The notes under the pieces: model-generated
Database searches by the model: none
The model's input: the letters and a program-made list of their open reading frames with translations, nothing else
Told to the model about the DNA's origin: nothing
Made by a program: the position numbers and the translations under genes
NCBI GenBank assembly: GCA_019421015.1
Contig: JAHZGC010000002.1
Location: 66,894 to 130,893, forward strand
Length of the DNA: 64,000 bases
Direction of reading: 5' to 3'
Origin: Coriobacteriaceae bacterium
GTDB lineage: Bacteria > Actinomycetota > Coriobacteriia > Coriobacteriales > UMGS124
In this document: piece by piece, positions 17,179 to 26,257 of the stretch
Layout of the letters: every line of letters begins with the position of its first letter
Position numbering within the stretch: position 1 is the stretch's first letter

Positions 17179-18663
17179 CTACCGGGCGCCGGCCTCTTCC
17201 CCGGCGCGCCCCACCAGCTCCACGACCTCCTGCTTCTTGTGGACGCCCAACTTGCGGTAGAGGTCCTTGGAGTAGCTGCGCACCGTGTTGGCCGAGAGGC
17301 CCAGCCGGTCGGCCACCGCGTCGAGGGTGTGCCCCTGGGCAAGGAGCGCGCAGATCTGCACCTCGCGCTCGGTGAGGCCGTAGCGCGGGGCAAGCTCCTG
17401 GCAGGTCTCGAGCGGGGAGCGCGCCGCCTCGGCTGCCTGCCGGTCGTCGAGGCCCGTCTCCCCGTTGCCCAAGAACGCAAAGGCGGCAACGGCAAGCACG
17501 AACGCCGTGGCCAGCGAGCAGCCAAAGACCTGGTTTTCGAGGGAGATGCCCAGGTATTGGGCGAACGCCGGCGTGAACAGGTAGCTGCAGAACGACGCGA
17601 GGGCCTCGGCGACCACATAGAGCTCGAACCGCGCCGCGTCGCGGTGGGGCGCCTCCTGCTGCACAAACACCAGAAGTGCCCAGAACAGCGCCGTGAGGCA
17701 GGTGTTCCCGGCGATGACGAGGCTGCGGCCCAGCGGCAGCATGGGCGCAAGCTCCACGCTTAAAAACGCGATGAGCAATAGGCTGCCGAGCAGGAACATG
17801 AAGAGAAGGCCGCCGGCCCGACGCACGGCCACGCTCGTTCGCTCGCAGCGGGCGGCGATACAGAACACGCACGTCACCAGCACGGCCGAGACCACGTGGG
17901 TCGTGAGGTTGTTGGCGGGGTCGTGGGAGTTGATGAAGGCCCCGTTGTTCAAAAACCCGCGGATCACGCCTCCGAGCAGCACCAGTGCCGAGAAGAACAG
18001 CGGGAAGCGCCGCAGCTCCACGGTGACGGTGTCGCCTCCCCGGGGGCGCGGGTCTTGGGCGGGGCGCTCGGGCTCCGCGCTCTCGGCGGCCGTGCCGGAC
18101 GCCGCCGGCCCGGTGACGATATCCCGAAAGCCCAGCACGAGCAGGACCCCGGCCGCGAGCGGCCCGAGCGCCACGAGGGGCTTGAGCGCTCCATTCACAA
18201 AGGCGCCCGCGGTGGAGGGCAGGAGGCTGGCCAAAAGGGCAAGCACCACGGCGCACATGATGGGCGTGCGCTTGTGGGCGGCCAGGGCGCCTCCCCACAC
18301 GGGCACGATGACGACGGCCCACAGGGCGAACCCGACGCAGACCGCCGCCGTACCCACGACGCCGGTGCCGTCCACCCCTCCGAATAGGACGAACGCCCCG
18401 GCAATCAGGGTCGCTGCAGCCGAAACCCCCACAACGAGGCGTGGGTCCTTGCGGTATATGCGCGCGGATGGGTGGCGTTTGCCCAGCGAAAGCCACACAC
18501 ATGCGCCTATGCAGGCGAGCCCCAAAAAGAGAAAGTAACCCAGACGGGAGCCGTAGGGGGAGCCGCTGGCGCTCTCAAAGAGGATAGCGGCCCCGTCGCG
18601 CCTGAAGAGGGCGAGCAGGGGGGCCATGCCAAAGGCGGCGCACAGGTATGCGAACGGTTTCAT
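17179..18663 (-). CDS. Membrane-anchored LuxR-family regulator
   Basis: Protein of 494 residues, ATG at 18663 after GGGAG. It has about 12 hydrophobic segments across residues 1-400, with a Pro/Glu-rich cytosolic loop near 180-200 (GTAAESAEPERPAQDPRPRG). The C-terminal HTH is YGLTEREVQICALLAQGHTLDAVADRLGLSANTVRSYSKDLYRKLGVHKKQEVVELV; NTVRSYSKD departs from the commoner TVKTH. It ends 19 bases from the convergent LuxR gene at 15619 and is divergent from the flavoprotein at 18928, its probable target. Confidence 0.88.
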   Translation of the reverse strand: MKPFAYLCAAFGMAPLLALFRRDGAAILFESASGSPYGSRLGYFLFLGLACIGACVWLSLGKRHPSARIYRKDPRLVVGVSAAATLIAGAFVLFGGVDGTGVVGTAAVCVGFALWAVVIVPVWGGALAAHKRTPIMCAVVLALLASLLPSTAGAFVNGALKPLVALGPLAAGVLLVLGFRDIVTGPAASGTAAESAEPERPAQDPRPRGGDTVTVELRRFPLFFSALVLLGGVIRGFLNNGAFINSHDPANNLTTHVVSAVLVTCVFCIAARCERTSVAVRRAGGLLFMFLLGSLLLIAFLSVELAPMLPLGRSLVIAGNTCLTALFWALLVFVQQEAPHRDAARFELYVVAEALASFCSYLFTPAFAQYLGISLENQVFGCSLATAFVLAVAAFAFLGNGETGLDDRQAAEAARSPLETCQELAPRYGLTEREVQICALLAQGHTLDAVADRLGLSANTVRSYSKDLYRKLGVHKKQEVVELVGRAGEEAGAR

Positions 18664-18785
18664 GGCGCTCCCTTCGGCGGAACAGGCAATGCGCTGGCGG
18701 GTCGGCGGGCGGTGCGTGCGGTTGCCAGCATAGCGCGCCCGCGTCCGTGTGGGGAGTGCGAACTGCAAAATGCCAGCTACATGGC

Positions 18786-18806
18786 GTACCCACAAAATGT
18801 GGGTAC
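18786..18806. promoter_or_regulatory. Candidate operator, 9-3-9 palindrome plus a half-matched second site
   Basis: Perfect inverted repeat GTACCCACA-AAA-TGTGGGTAC, followed 4 bases later by an imperfect version (CCCACCACGCTGTGGG, 18811-18826). Both lie between the divergent LuxR (18663) and flavoprotein (18928) starts. Two adjacent sites suggest cooperative binding by the LuxR protein. Confidence 0.65.
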
Positions 18807-18927
18807 GGTTCCCACCACGCTGTGGGTGACATCGGGGCCTGGGGGCGTCCTACTGTGAGCGGCGTGTTCGTTTGCGCGTTGCGATCCGACCCGGAACCGA
18901 TTGATTGGATTGATTGGAGAGACGCCC

Positions 18928-20655
18928 ATGCCCATGCACGAGCTCACCCGCCGCACGTTCCTCAAGACGGCTGCCGCCACCGGAGCCGCCTCGGTGGCCG
19001 CCGCCGGTCTGGCCGGCGCGTCCGCAGCCGTGGCCGACGAGGCCGTCGCTGCCGTGGAGTATCCGGCCGGCCTGATCGAGGCCGACTTCGCCGACTCCCC
19101 CGTGGAGCTGGCCCCCATCACCGACTTCGCCGACGAGAAGACCTACGACGTCGTGGTCGTGGGCGCCGGCACCGGCGGCGTGCCCGCGGCGCTGTCGGCC
19201 CTCGAGGAGGGCGCCACGGTGGCCTGCCTCCAGAAGGAGAGCGCGCCCATCTCGCAGGGCGGCTCGTCCACGGGCATCATCGTCGACAAGAGCGACCCCC
19301 AGGGCGTCATGAACCACCTACAGGGCTTCATGGAGGACTGCCACTGGCGCGCCGACCGCGGCCTGGCCCGCTTCTACTACGACCACTCGGGCGAGACCAT
19401 CCGTTGGATGGAGGTCCGCACCATGGAGGCCGGCTTCCCGCCCTATAGCTTTGGCGAGACCACCATGGAGTACGACGACGGCACCAAGTGCGTGAAGCGC
19501 ACCAACCGCTTTGGGCCCAAGCCGTACAACAACGACACCATGATCAAGGCTCTCGCGAAGCTCGCCGAGGAGCGCGGCGTCGACTTCTACTACAGCACCC
19601 CCGGCGTGCAGCTGGTCCAGGACGAGTCGGGCGCGGTGACCGGCGTGGTGGGCAAGGACGCCGACGGCAACTACATCAAGTTCAACGCCACCCGCGGCGT
19701 GGTCCTCTCGACCGGCGACTACCAGAACAACATGAGCCTCGTCGAGCGCTACTGCCCCGACGTCAAGGACTTCGACCGCAAGCAGATGGGCAAGACCGGC
19801 GACGGCATCCTCATGACCATGGCCATCGGAGCCGGCCTGGTGCCCGTGGGCCACGCCCACATGATGCACGACTTCGACTCGGGCCCCATGTTCAACGAGC
19901 CCTTCCTCATGGTGAACGAGGACGGCGAGCGCTTCCTCAACGAGGACTGCTGCTTTGAGCAGGTCAACTGCGAGCTGCGCAACCAGCCGCGCCCGGGTTG
20001 GTACTCCCAGATCTTCGACGCCAACTACGTCGACCAGGCCACCGCGTGGGGCGGCAAGCCCGTGGCACCCGAGGCCCTCGAGGTCTACATGCCCGAGGTC
20101 GAGATGGACCGCTCGGCCGAGAGCGGCAACAACGTGATCGAGGTGCTCATCGACACCCACAAGGCCGACACCCTCGACGAGCTGGCCGAGAAGCTCGGCA
20201 TCCCGGCCGACGCCCTCAAGGCGAGCGTGGAGCGCTACAACGAGCTCGTGGACGCCGGCTTTGACGACGACTTTGGCAAGCGGCCCCAGTACCTGGCCAA
20301 GATCGACACGCCGCCCTTCTACGGCATCCACAAGCATATCCGCATCTCGGCCCTGTGCGCCGGCATGACCGTGAACGAGAACTACCAGGTCACCAAGGCC
20401 GACGGCACCCCGATCCCCAACCTGTGGGCCACGGGCTTCGGTGCCGGCCAGCTCTGCGGCCTGCCCGACTGGTCGATGTACACCACCGGCATGTCGTGCG
20501 GCCACTGCATGACCTCGGGCCGCTACTGCGGCATCCAGGCGGCCACCGGCGGCAACCTCGAGCCGAGCAAGCCGATCACCGACGAGGACGTCGAGGCCGC
20601 GGGGTACGATATGACCAAGCTCTCCGGCCCCGTCGCCGCAGGCACTGGGAAGTAG
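18928..20655 (+). CDS. Tat-exported FAD-dependent reductase
   Basis: Protein of 575 residues, ATG at 18928 after TTGGAGAGA; a second ATG two codons on is also possible. Signal LTRRTFLKTAAATGAASVAAAGLAGA. The FAD motif GAGTGG lies near residue 85, about 35 residues later than in the other flavoproteins here because of an acidic linker (VEYPAGLIEADFADSPVELAP). QGGSSTGIIVDK follows. The C-terminal FAD region is LWATGFGAGQLCGLPDW with Cys-rich GMSCGHCMTSGRYCG. The arginine and histidine motifs of fumarate reductases are absent. It is paired with the divergent LuxR gene and followed by a strong terminator. Confidence 0.84.
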   Translation: MPMHELTRRTFLKTAAATGAASVAAAGLAGASAAVADEAVAAVEYPAGLIEADFADSPVELAPITDFADEKTYDVVVVGAGTGGVPAALSALEEGATVACLQKESAPISQGGSSTGIIVDKSDPQGVMNHLQGFMEDCHWRADRGLARFYYDHSGETIRWMEVRTMEAGFPPYSFGETTMEYDDGTKCVKRTNRFGPKPYNNDTMIKALAKLAEERGVDFYYSTPGVQLVQDESGAVTGVVGKDADGNYIKFNATRGVVLSTGDYQNNMSLVERYCPDVKDFDRKQMGKTGDGILMTMAIGAGLVPVGHAHMMHDFDSGPMFNEPFLMVNEDGERFLNEDCCFEQVNCELRNQPRPGWYSQIFDANYVDQATAWGGKPVAPEALEVYMPEVEMDRSAESGNNVIEVLIDTHKADTLDELAEKLGIPADALKASVERYNELVDAGFDDDFGKRPQYLAKIDTPPFYGIHKHIRISALCAGMTVNENYQVTKADGTPIPNLWATGFGAGQLCGLPDWSMYTTGMSCGHCMTSGRYCGIQAATGGNLEPSKPITDEDVEAAGYDMTKLSGPVAAGTGK

Positions 20656-20663
20656 TTGCGGAA

Positions 20664-20734
20664 CCCGGCTCGCTGCGTTCCGCGAGGGCTTACGTACTCC
20701 AGTACGCCGCGCCCTCGCGCGCCTTGCGAGCCGG
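20664..20734. repeat. REP-like palindromic element, copy 2
   Basis: It begins 9 bases after the flavoprotein stop. Outer arms are CCCGGCTCGC and GCGAGCCGG, the inner arms GCGAGGGC and GCCCTCGC, and the centre CGTACTCCAGTACG. It matches the reverse complement of 8556-8624. A truncated third arm (GCGGAACCTGGCTCGCTGC) follows at about 20755. Confidence 0.7.
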
Positions 20735-20791
20735 AACCCGCTTTTTGAGGAGTTGCGGAACCTGGCTCGCTGCTCGCTGTAGTTCCCCCAG

Positions 20792-20826
20792 GGGAGAAGC
20801 CCTTGCGAATGGGCTTCTCCCTTTTT
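20792..20826 (+). terminator. Rho-independent terminator
   Basis: Perfect 11-bp stem GGGAGAAGCCC / GGGCTTCTCCC with an 8-nt loop and five T residues, placed after the flavoprotein gene and its REP-like repeat. The same GGAGAAGCCC stem recurs after two other flavoprotein genes (29953 and 49993). Confidence 0.85.
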
Positions 20827-21011
20827 AGTTGGTGTCTGTGGGCTCGATGCTTGATGTCTCGCCCTTGGCACGATGTATCTGATGCGGTGCAGGGCGGCGC
20901 GGTCTGTGTCGAAATCCCTGCTACCGGGCGATGTTAAAAAGCGTTGCTTGCGGCAACGGGCGGTTCGGCTTTCAATATCGACGGTAGCCGAAAGAAAGGA
21001 GCCCGTCTCTG

Positions 21012-21527
21012 ATGCTGAGCGAGAACATCAAGGTGATTAGGAAGTCAAAGGGACTTTCGCAGCAAGAGCTTGCCATCAAGCTGAACGTCGTGCGGCAGAC
21101 GCTGTCGAAATGGGAGCAGGGGTTGTCAGTTCCCGACGCCAATATGCTGATCCTCATAGCCGAGGCGCTCGACACGCCCGTAAGCACGCTGCTCGGAGAA
21201 TGCGTCGTGGAGGCTGAAGCCGATGACGTCAGGGCGATCTCTGAAAAGTTAGAGGTCATAAACCTGCAACTTGCGCAGAGAAAAACCGTGCGCAAGCGGA
21301 TTCTTCGCGGGCTGTTCGTTGCGGCGTGCGTTGGCGTGGGGGCGATCCTTGCAGCTCTCTGCGTGCTGGGAAGCCCCTATTTGGGCTGGGACTACAGTGA
21401 TCCCGAGACCGCGGTGCTCGGTGTGGCGGCCCACTCGTTCGAGTGGCTGTTTGTTCGGGTCGCGCCGCTTGTCTTGTTGGGCGCGATCGTCGGGATACTT
21501 GCAACGCGCACAAAAGAACGGGGGTAA
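21012..21527 (+). CDS. XRE-family regulator with two membrane segments
   Basis: Protein of 171 residues, ATG at 21012 with GAAAGGAG upstream. The N-terminal Cro/CI HTH is IKVIRKSKGLSQQELAIKLNVVRQTLSKWEQGLSVPDANMLILIAEALDTPVSTLLG. A short coiled region (ISEKLEVINLQLAQRKTVRKR) leads to two hydrophobic helices (about residues 98-118 and 145-163). HTH-plus-two-TM proteins are common in Firmicutes and Coriobacteriia and may sense membrane state or a partner. Base composition is somewhat lower in GC than its neighbours. No obvious target beside it. Confidence 0.82.
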   Translation: MLSENIKVIRKSKGLSQQELAIKLNVVRQTLSKWEQGLSVPDANMLILIAEALDTPVSTLLGECVVEAEADDVRAISEKLEVINLQLAQRKTVRKRILRGLFVAACVGVGAILAALCVLGSPYLGWDYSDPETAVLGVAAHSFEWLFVRVAPLVLLGAIVGILATRTKERG

Positions 21528-21538
21528 GTGGGTTCAGA

Positions 21539-21606
21539 TGCGAAGATAGCGCGAAGATAGCGCGAAGATACGGCGCAAAGATGCGAAGATAGCGCGAAGA
21601 TAGAAG
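21539..21606. repeat. Short tandem repeat (GCGCGAAGATA)
   Basis: About six copies of an 11-base unit, GCGCGAAGATA or close variants (ATGCGAAGATA, GCGCAAAGATG), in 68 bases just after the XRE gene. It abuts the AlbA-domain remnant. The array may have arisen by slippage and contains stop codons in the remnant's frame. Confidence 0.75.
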
Positions 21607-21878
21607 CCATATCGCCAACGGTATCGGCGTTTGCGAACGCCTCGGGCGGTACCATCGTGTGTGGCATCTCCGAACAAGATGGCTTTGTCCCGGCCGAGGG
21701 TTTCGATGCGAAATCCGCCATGGACTCCCTGTCGAACGTATGCCACGAGAAAGTGGAACCCCCCGTTCGCGCTGCGGTGGACGTTGAGGAATTCGAGGGC
21801 TCGCCTGTGGTGGTGGCCAAGATTCCCGAGACGGAGCCATACCGCAAACCGTGCTACGTGAAAGCCCGTACCACACCG
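21603..21878 (+). pseudogene. Remnant of a Schlafen AlbA_2-domain protein
   Basis: The + frame reads VSAFANASGGTIVCGISEQDGF, then PVVVAKIPETEPYRKPCYVK, which are the central GG--v-Gi and terminal P-yvk motifs of the AlbA_2 DNA/ATP-binding domain found in RecG-like regulators. There is no start codon: the N-terminus is replaced by the tandem repeat. The frame runs into the end of the opposing isochorismatase gene. The HTH and C-terminal parts are missing. It is a decayed fragment, perhaps once linked to the XRE gene. Confidence 0.7.
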
Positions 21879-21884
21879 CCTCTC

Positions 21885-22571
21885 TTACAGCGCCCCCAGC
21901 AGCTCGTCGGTGGTCACCACGTGGCAGTAGATGTTGTTGAGGATCGTAAGCTCGGCCACCTGCAGCTCCTCGGTGGCGGCGCGGGTGGCGTCCTCTACGA
22001 GCCATACCTTGAAGCTCTCGTCGGCCAGGGCGCGCACGGTGCCCGAGACGCACTGGTCGAGCATCACGCCGGTCACCACCACGGTGTCGATGCCCATGTT
22101 CTTGAACACCAGCGCGAGGTTGGTGCCGGTCACGGCGCTGTCGGTGGTCTTGGTAAAGACAATCTCGCTAGGCAGCGGTGCGAGCTCGGGCACGATCTGG
22201 CCCTGCGGGTCGTCGAGCGGCAGCAGCAGGCCGTTGAAGCCCGACGACCTCTGTACCAGCGAGCGGTCGCGGCCGTCGGGGCGCAGGCAGGCGATGCGCG
22301 CGTAGCTCACCGGCATGTCCTTGGCCCTGAAGGCGTCGAGCAGCCGGCGGTTGTTGGGGACCACCGTCTGGTCGATGGCCCGGTAGTAGGGTTCCCAGCG
22401 CTCGGCGCGGCGCAGGTCGGCGGGGGTGGGGTCCTGCGGCTGCGGGCGCGTCACAAAGACGTGCTGCATGTCGACCACCAGAAGCGCCGTGGCGGCGGGA
22501 TCGATCTCCACCTCGCCGTGCTCCGGGTCGTCTTCGTAGTAGAACGAGCAGTAGCGGTCGTTGACCTTCAT
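21885..22571 (-). CDS. Isochorismatase-family cysteine hydrolase
   Basis: Protein of 228 residues, ATG at 22571 after GAGGAGGG. The catalytic triad is visible: Asp in LLVVDMQHVF, Lys in IVFTKTTDSAVTGTNL, and Cys in GVMLDQCVSGTVRAL, preceded by the usual cis-peptide region. The length and the N-terminal extension (YCSFYYEDDPEHGEVEIDP) resemble amidohydrolases of the biuret, N-carbamoyl-sarcosine or maleamate group more than nicotinamidase. Cytosolic. No pathway partner adjoins it, so the substrate is unknown. Confidence 0.85.
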   Translation of the reverse strand: MKVNDRYCSFYYEDDPEHGEVEIDPAATALLVVDMQHVFVTRPQPQDPTPADLRRAERWEPYYRAIDQTVVPNNRRLLDAFRAKDMPVSYARIACLRPDGRDRSLVQRSSGFNGLLLPLDDPQGQIVPELAPLPSEIVFTKTTDSAVTGTNLALVFKNMGIDTVVVTGVMLDQCVSGTVRALADESFKVWLVEDATRAATEELQVAELTILNNIYCHVVTTDELLGAL

Positions 22572-22877
22572 GGGGCCCTCCTCGCGGTTTTCGAAGCGGC
22601 TGTTGCGACATGGCGCGACATGGGTTGAGTGTAGGGCATTCCGGCTATTCGCGCGACCCTGGCAAAGCAAGGCGAGAGGCCCTCCAAGGGTCCAGATTGC
22701 GCTGTGCGAGAAATGCTTGAGACGGTTGGCCGCCAACGAGGTCCGCCCGATAGATCCAGCCCTATCGCCTATGTTGGAAAAACGGGATAGATAGACTAAA
22801 CTATGGTTGGAAAAGCGGTCCATTTGAGCGAAAATAGGGCTGGAAAAGTGGAATCACCAGCTAAAGGACGATGCCAT
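22572..22877. other. Intergenic region, nothing recognised
   Basis: The divergent gap between the isochorismatase-like and ATPase genes. It must hold both promoters; no strong box, palindrome or RNA was seen. Its second half is noticeably richer in A and T than the surroundings. Confidence 0.5.
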
Positions 22878-24194
22878 ATGCTGCAGCGAACAGCGCTTGG
22901 ACAGCTTTGTGATTGGAAGCGAACGAAAACCCAGCAGGCGCTCATGATTATGGGGGCACGCCAAGTGGGCAAGACTACCTTGGTGCGCGAGTTTGCCCGT
23001 CGGGAGTACGAGTCTATCGCCGAGGTTAATTTTTACGGCAACGCGCTGGCTGTCCAGACTCTTTCTGCGGCGGTGGACGTCGACGACCTCGTGCTGCGCA
23101 TCTCGGCGCTTACGGGCGTCTCGATGGTGCCGAATCGCACACTGCTCTTCTTGGACGAGGTCCAAGAGTGCAAGGAGATGCTCACCTGGGTCAAGTTCCT
23201 GGCCGAGCGCTTCGATTTCGACGTCATACTCTCTGGTTCGCTTCTGGGGCTCGACGCCTATGTGCAGGTGCGCTCGCTGCCCGTGGGCTTTTTGCACAAG
23301 ATAAACATGTATCCTCTCACGTTCGAGGAGTATTGCGCTGCCTGTGGCGTGACGCCGGAGGTCTGGGGCGCCATGGAGGGGCGTCTGCTTGCACACGAGC
23401 CCGTGCCGGACTTCATCCACGGGCTGCTCTCCCGGCGTTTCAGGGAGTACCTTCTGGTAGGCGGCATGCCCGACGCGGTGCAGTCCTACGTGGGATCCTC
23501 GCAGATTGTGCCCGTCCGTGGTGTGCAGCGCGACATCTTTGATCTCTACGAGAGCGACATCGCCAAGTATGTCGCGGATGTCGTTGAGGCCCGGCAGATA
23601 AAGATGGTCTACGAGGCCATCCCTGCCCAACTCAACGCTCCCACGAAGCGCTTCAAGTACGCCAGGCTCGGTCACGATCTGCGTTTTGCGAACCTTGAGA
23701 CCGCGTTCGACTGGCTCACGAGCGCAGGTATCGCCATCGAGGCGACTAGGGTGGGGGAGGTGGGCTACCCACTCGGGTTCTCCGAGGATCGGACCTCGTT
23801 CAAGTTCTTCCTCAACGACGTTGGGGTTCTCACCTCGCGGCTGATGGGCGATGTGGATCTGAACATCATCAACGATAAGACAGGCATCAACTACGGCTCC
23901 GTCTTCGAGGCTGTCGTTGCACAGGAGCTTGTCGCTCGCGGTTTCTCCCCCCATTACTATTCGTCGAAGAAGCGCGGCGAGGTGGATTTCGTCATCGAGG
24001 ATCCATCGACGGGGAGGATCCGGGCTATCGAGGTGAAGTCGGGCAAGAACTACCGTCGGCACAGCGCGCTCACAAACCTGCTTGAAGCCCGAGAGATCCA
24101 GGAGGCTCTGGTTCTGCACGACGGTAACCTGGAGGTCGAGGGTGATAGGATCTATGTCCCGGTCTACGCCACCCACCTTGCGATGAGAATATAG
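22878..24194 (+). CDS. AAA_14 / DUF4143 ATPase
   Basis: Protein of 438 residues, ATG at 22878 after AAAGGA; upstream in-frame starts lack an RBS. Walker A GARQVGKT at 26-33, Walker B TLLFLDEVQEC near 88-98, sensor VILSGSLLG. The C-terminal DUF4143 domain contains a nuclease-like ending (GEVDFVIEDPSTGRIRAIEVKSGKNYRRHSAL) with the D-ExK pattern of PD-(D/E)XK folds. This is a widespread family of accessory ATPases of unknown function, often on mobile DNA. GC is lower than in the surrounding housekeeping-like genes. Confidence 0.88.
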   Translation: MLQRTALGQLCDWKRTKTQQALMIMGARQVGKTTLVREFARREYESIAEVNFYGNALAVQTLSAAVDVDDLVLRISALTGVSMVPNRTLLFLDEVQECKEMLTWVKFLAERFDFDVILSGSLLGLDAYVQVRSLPVGFLHKINMYPLTFEEYCAACGVTPEVWGAMEGRLLAHEPVPDFIHGLLSRRFREYLLVGGMPDAVQSYVGSSQIVPVRGVQRDIFDLYESDIAKYVADVVEARQIKMVYEAIPAQLNAPTKRFKYARLGHDLRFANLETAFDWLTSAGIAIEATRVGEVGYPLGFSEDRTSFKFFLNDVGVLTSRLMGDVDLNIINDKTGINYGSVFEAVVAQELVARGFSPHYYSSKKRGEVDFVIEDPSTGRIRAIEVKSGKNYRRHSALTNLLEAREIQEALVLHDGNLEVEGDRIYVPVYATHLAMRI

Positions 24195-24546
24195 GGCGGA
24201 CTTTAAGCTTTAGTGGTTGTTGCCTGGCATATTGGCGGTAAGCATCAGGTCTTCGATACCGTGCCACGAGGCAAATCCGTATGCCAAACTATCTTGACTG
24301 CTGTTACAATCGCTTTGGACATTCATTCACATGTCAGCAAACGGGGATCACCGTGGCAACTGCCGACGACGTGTTCGACCATATGCGCAAAGTCCTCGGC
24401 TTTTGCAGGGGGCCGGCCCTACGGGGACCGGCCCTCGTTCTATCGAGATTGAGCGATGCGGGCTGCGTGCGGCCTAGACCATTTTGGCCGGCCCCAGAGC
24501 CGAAGGCCAACCACCCCGGGGATTTCTCCGCTGCGGACTCTGTGCC
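24195..24546. other. Intergenic region between convergent genes
   Basis: No gene is supported. A GC-rich hairpin with GGGCCGG / CCGGCCC arms lies near 24409-24435 and could terminate either neighbour. GATTTCTCCGCTGCGG near 24519-24534 resembles the end of the GGAGAAG-type hairpins elsewhere, without its partner arm. Confidence 0.45.
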
Positions 24547-26163
24547 TTAGAACGTCACGTGCTCCACGTTCTCGCCCAGGCCCACGTTGCGGAACACCTC
24601 GTCCCAGCAGCTAAATCCCTCGGGGATGCGGTACCACGGCTCGGCCGCCTTGATGCCGAGCACCGCGAGGGGCATGCCGATCCGGAGCTCGTCGTTGGTG
24701 ATGCCCTCGCCGCGCTCGGGCGCGAGCATGGCCACGGAGTCGGGGGCGGTCAGCACGAGCCTGCCGGCGCCGTTCTGCACTGCGAGGTTCTCGTTCTGCA
24801 CGAGTAGGGTGAACACCTCGCCGGTCTCGTCGTCGCGCACCATGGTCTTGCCAAAGTCGAAGCCGTCGCGGCACACCAGCTCGCGGTCGACCACGGTGCC
24901 GCGGCAGATGAGCTTGCCGGTGAAGGTGCTTAGGGCCGCCTCGACGGGGTCGGCGCCGGCCACCTTGGCTGCGATGAGCGCGCGACCGGTGGCCTGCAGG
25001 CTCGAAGGCGACCCGGCCACCAGGCACGTCTCGCACTGATCCTTGGTGAGCGGCGGCATGCAGTAGCTGATGAGCATGTTGTTGTAGGCCACCACGATGC
25101 TGCGGCCGATGAGCTCCACGGTCTGGGTGTCGAGCGGGTCCTGCGTTTCGATGACCACGGTCTCGCCGCGGGCTGATGCGTACACAAAGGGACTTGCCGG
25201 ATAGCCGTACACGCAGGTCAGGATGTTACCCACCGTGGGCACCGAGCGCCCGCAGGCGTCGGCGTCGAGCAGCGCAAGGCCGCAGGCCGAGGCCACCTTG
25301 AGGAAGTAGGGCAGCTGGATGCAGTCGTGCTCCAGCGTGTAGAGGTAGCCGATCTTCTTGCCCTGGGCCTCCATGAGCTGCTGCATCTTGCGCAGGGCCA
25401 GGATGCCGTCGGGGGCGCTGTGGCACGAGGCGGCGTCGGTGGAGATGGGGCCTAACTTGCCCACGGTTACGGCCAGCAAGTCGGGGTCCATCTCGTCGAC
25501 CGAGACGAGCTCGATCTCGATGGGCGTCTCGGCGTCGATGCGCTCGATCAAGGGCATGGGCTCCACGGGCTCGGCGGTGAGGAGGGCCAGGACGTCGACC
25601 TGGCTGGCGCAGGTCACGATGCCGTAGAGGCACAGCAGGATGAGCGCCGGCACGGCCGCCATGTTGAGCTTGGTGATGATCTTCTCGCCGAAGATCGACA
25701 CGGTGAGCATGATGAGGCCGAGCACGATGATGCAGGCCTCGCGGTTAACCGAGATGCCGTTGAGCGAGAGGATCTGCAAGAACGACTCGCCCGCCACCTG
25801 GCAGTCGGTGCCGGCCCAGCACACCAGCGTGCAGGCCAGGATGAAGCTGATGATGATGCCCGCGCCCTCCTTGCCAAAGGCCCCGCGGGCCAGGATGGCG
25901 GTGGGCAGGCCCATGTCGGTGCCCTGCATGCCCTGGAGGCAGAACAGCGCCGCCAGGATGGCCGAGCCGATGACGGTGGCGAGCACCATCTCGCCCAGGT
26001 TGAGGCCGGCGATGAGCATGGCGCCGATCATGATGACGGGCACGCAGATCGACGAGCCGGCCCACACAAAGCTGGTCTTCCACCAGCTGTGGCGCGACTC
26101 GGGGGGTACCGGCACGAACGCGTCGTCTTCAAAGACGGCTGCGCCCTTTTCTTCCTTTCCCAT
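24547..26163 (-). CDS. Fusion of a truncated NCS1-type permease with a DUF917 domain
   Basis: Protein of 538 residues from the ATG at 26163. Residues 30-185 hold about five membrane helices resembling the first half of CodB-like purine/cytosine permeases (SWWKTSFVWAGSSICVP, QGMQGTDMGLPTAILARGAFG). From about 205 on it is cytosolic and matches DUF917: LLDADACGRSVPTVGN, ASPFVYASARGETVVIE, KLICRGTVVDRELVCRDGFDFGKTMVRDDETG, VLGIKAAEPW. NCS1 transporters are about 420 residues and DUF917 proteins about 350, so roughly 240 permease residues and the DUF917 N-terminus are missing at the joint. An in-frame deletion between two adjacent genes is the simplest explanation. Transport is doubtful. Confidence 0.75.
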   Translation of the reverse strand: MGKEEKGAAVFEDDAFVPVPPESRHSWWKTSFVWAGSSICVPVIMIGAMLIAGLNLGEMVLATVIGSAILAALFCLQGMQGTDMGLPTAILARGAFGKEGAGIIISFILACTLVCWAGTDCQVAGESFLQILSLNGISVNREACIIVLGLIMLTVSIFGEKIITKLNMAAVPALILLCLYGIVTCASQVDVLALLTAEPVEPMPLIERIDAETPIEIELVSVDEMDPDLLAVTVGKLGPISTDAASCHSAPDGILALRKMQQLMEAQGKKIGYLYTLEHDCIQLPYFLKVASACGLALLDADACGRSVPTVGNILTCVYGYPASPFVYASARGETVVIETQDPLDTQTVELIGRSIVVAYNNMLISYCMPPLTKDQCETCLVAGSPSSLQATGRALIAAKVAGADPVEAALSTFTGKLICRGTVVDRELVCRDGFDFGKTMVRDDETGEVFTLLVQNENLAVQNGAGRLVLTAPDSVAMLAPERGEGITNDELRIGMPLAVLGIKAAEPWYRIPEGFSCWDEVFRNVGLGENVEHVTF

Positions 26164-26257
26164 GGTGCGGACCTTTTTATAGAGAAGGCCGCAATATTTT
26201 TCCAAGCCGTAAAGGTGAAGGACGACATTGACGGCAAAGTTCGGGGAAAGGAATCAA

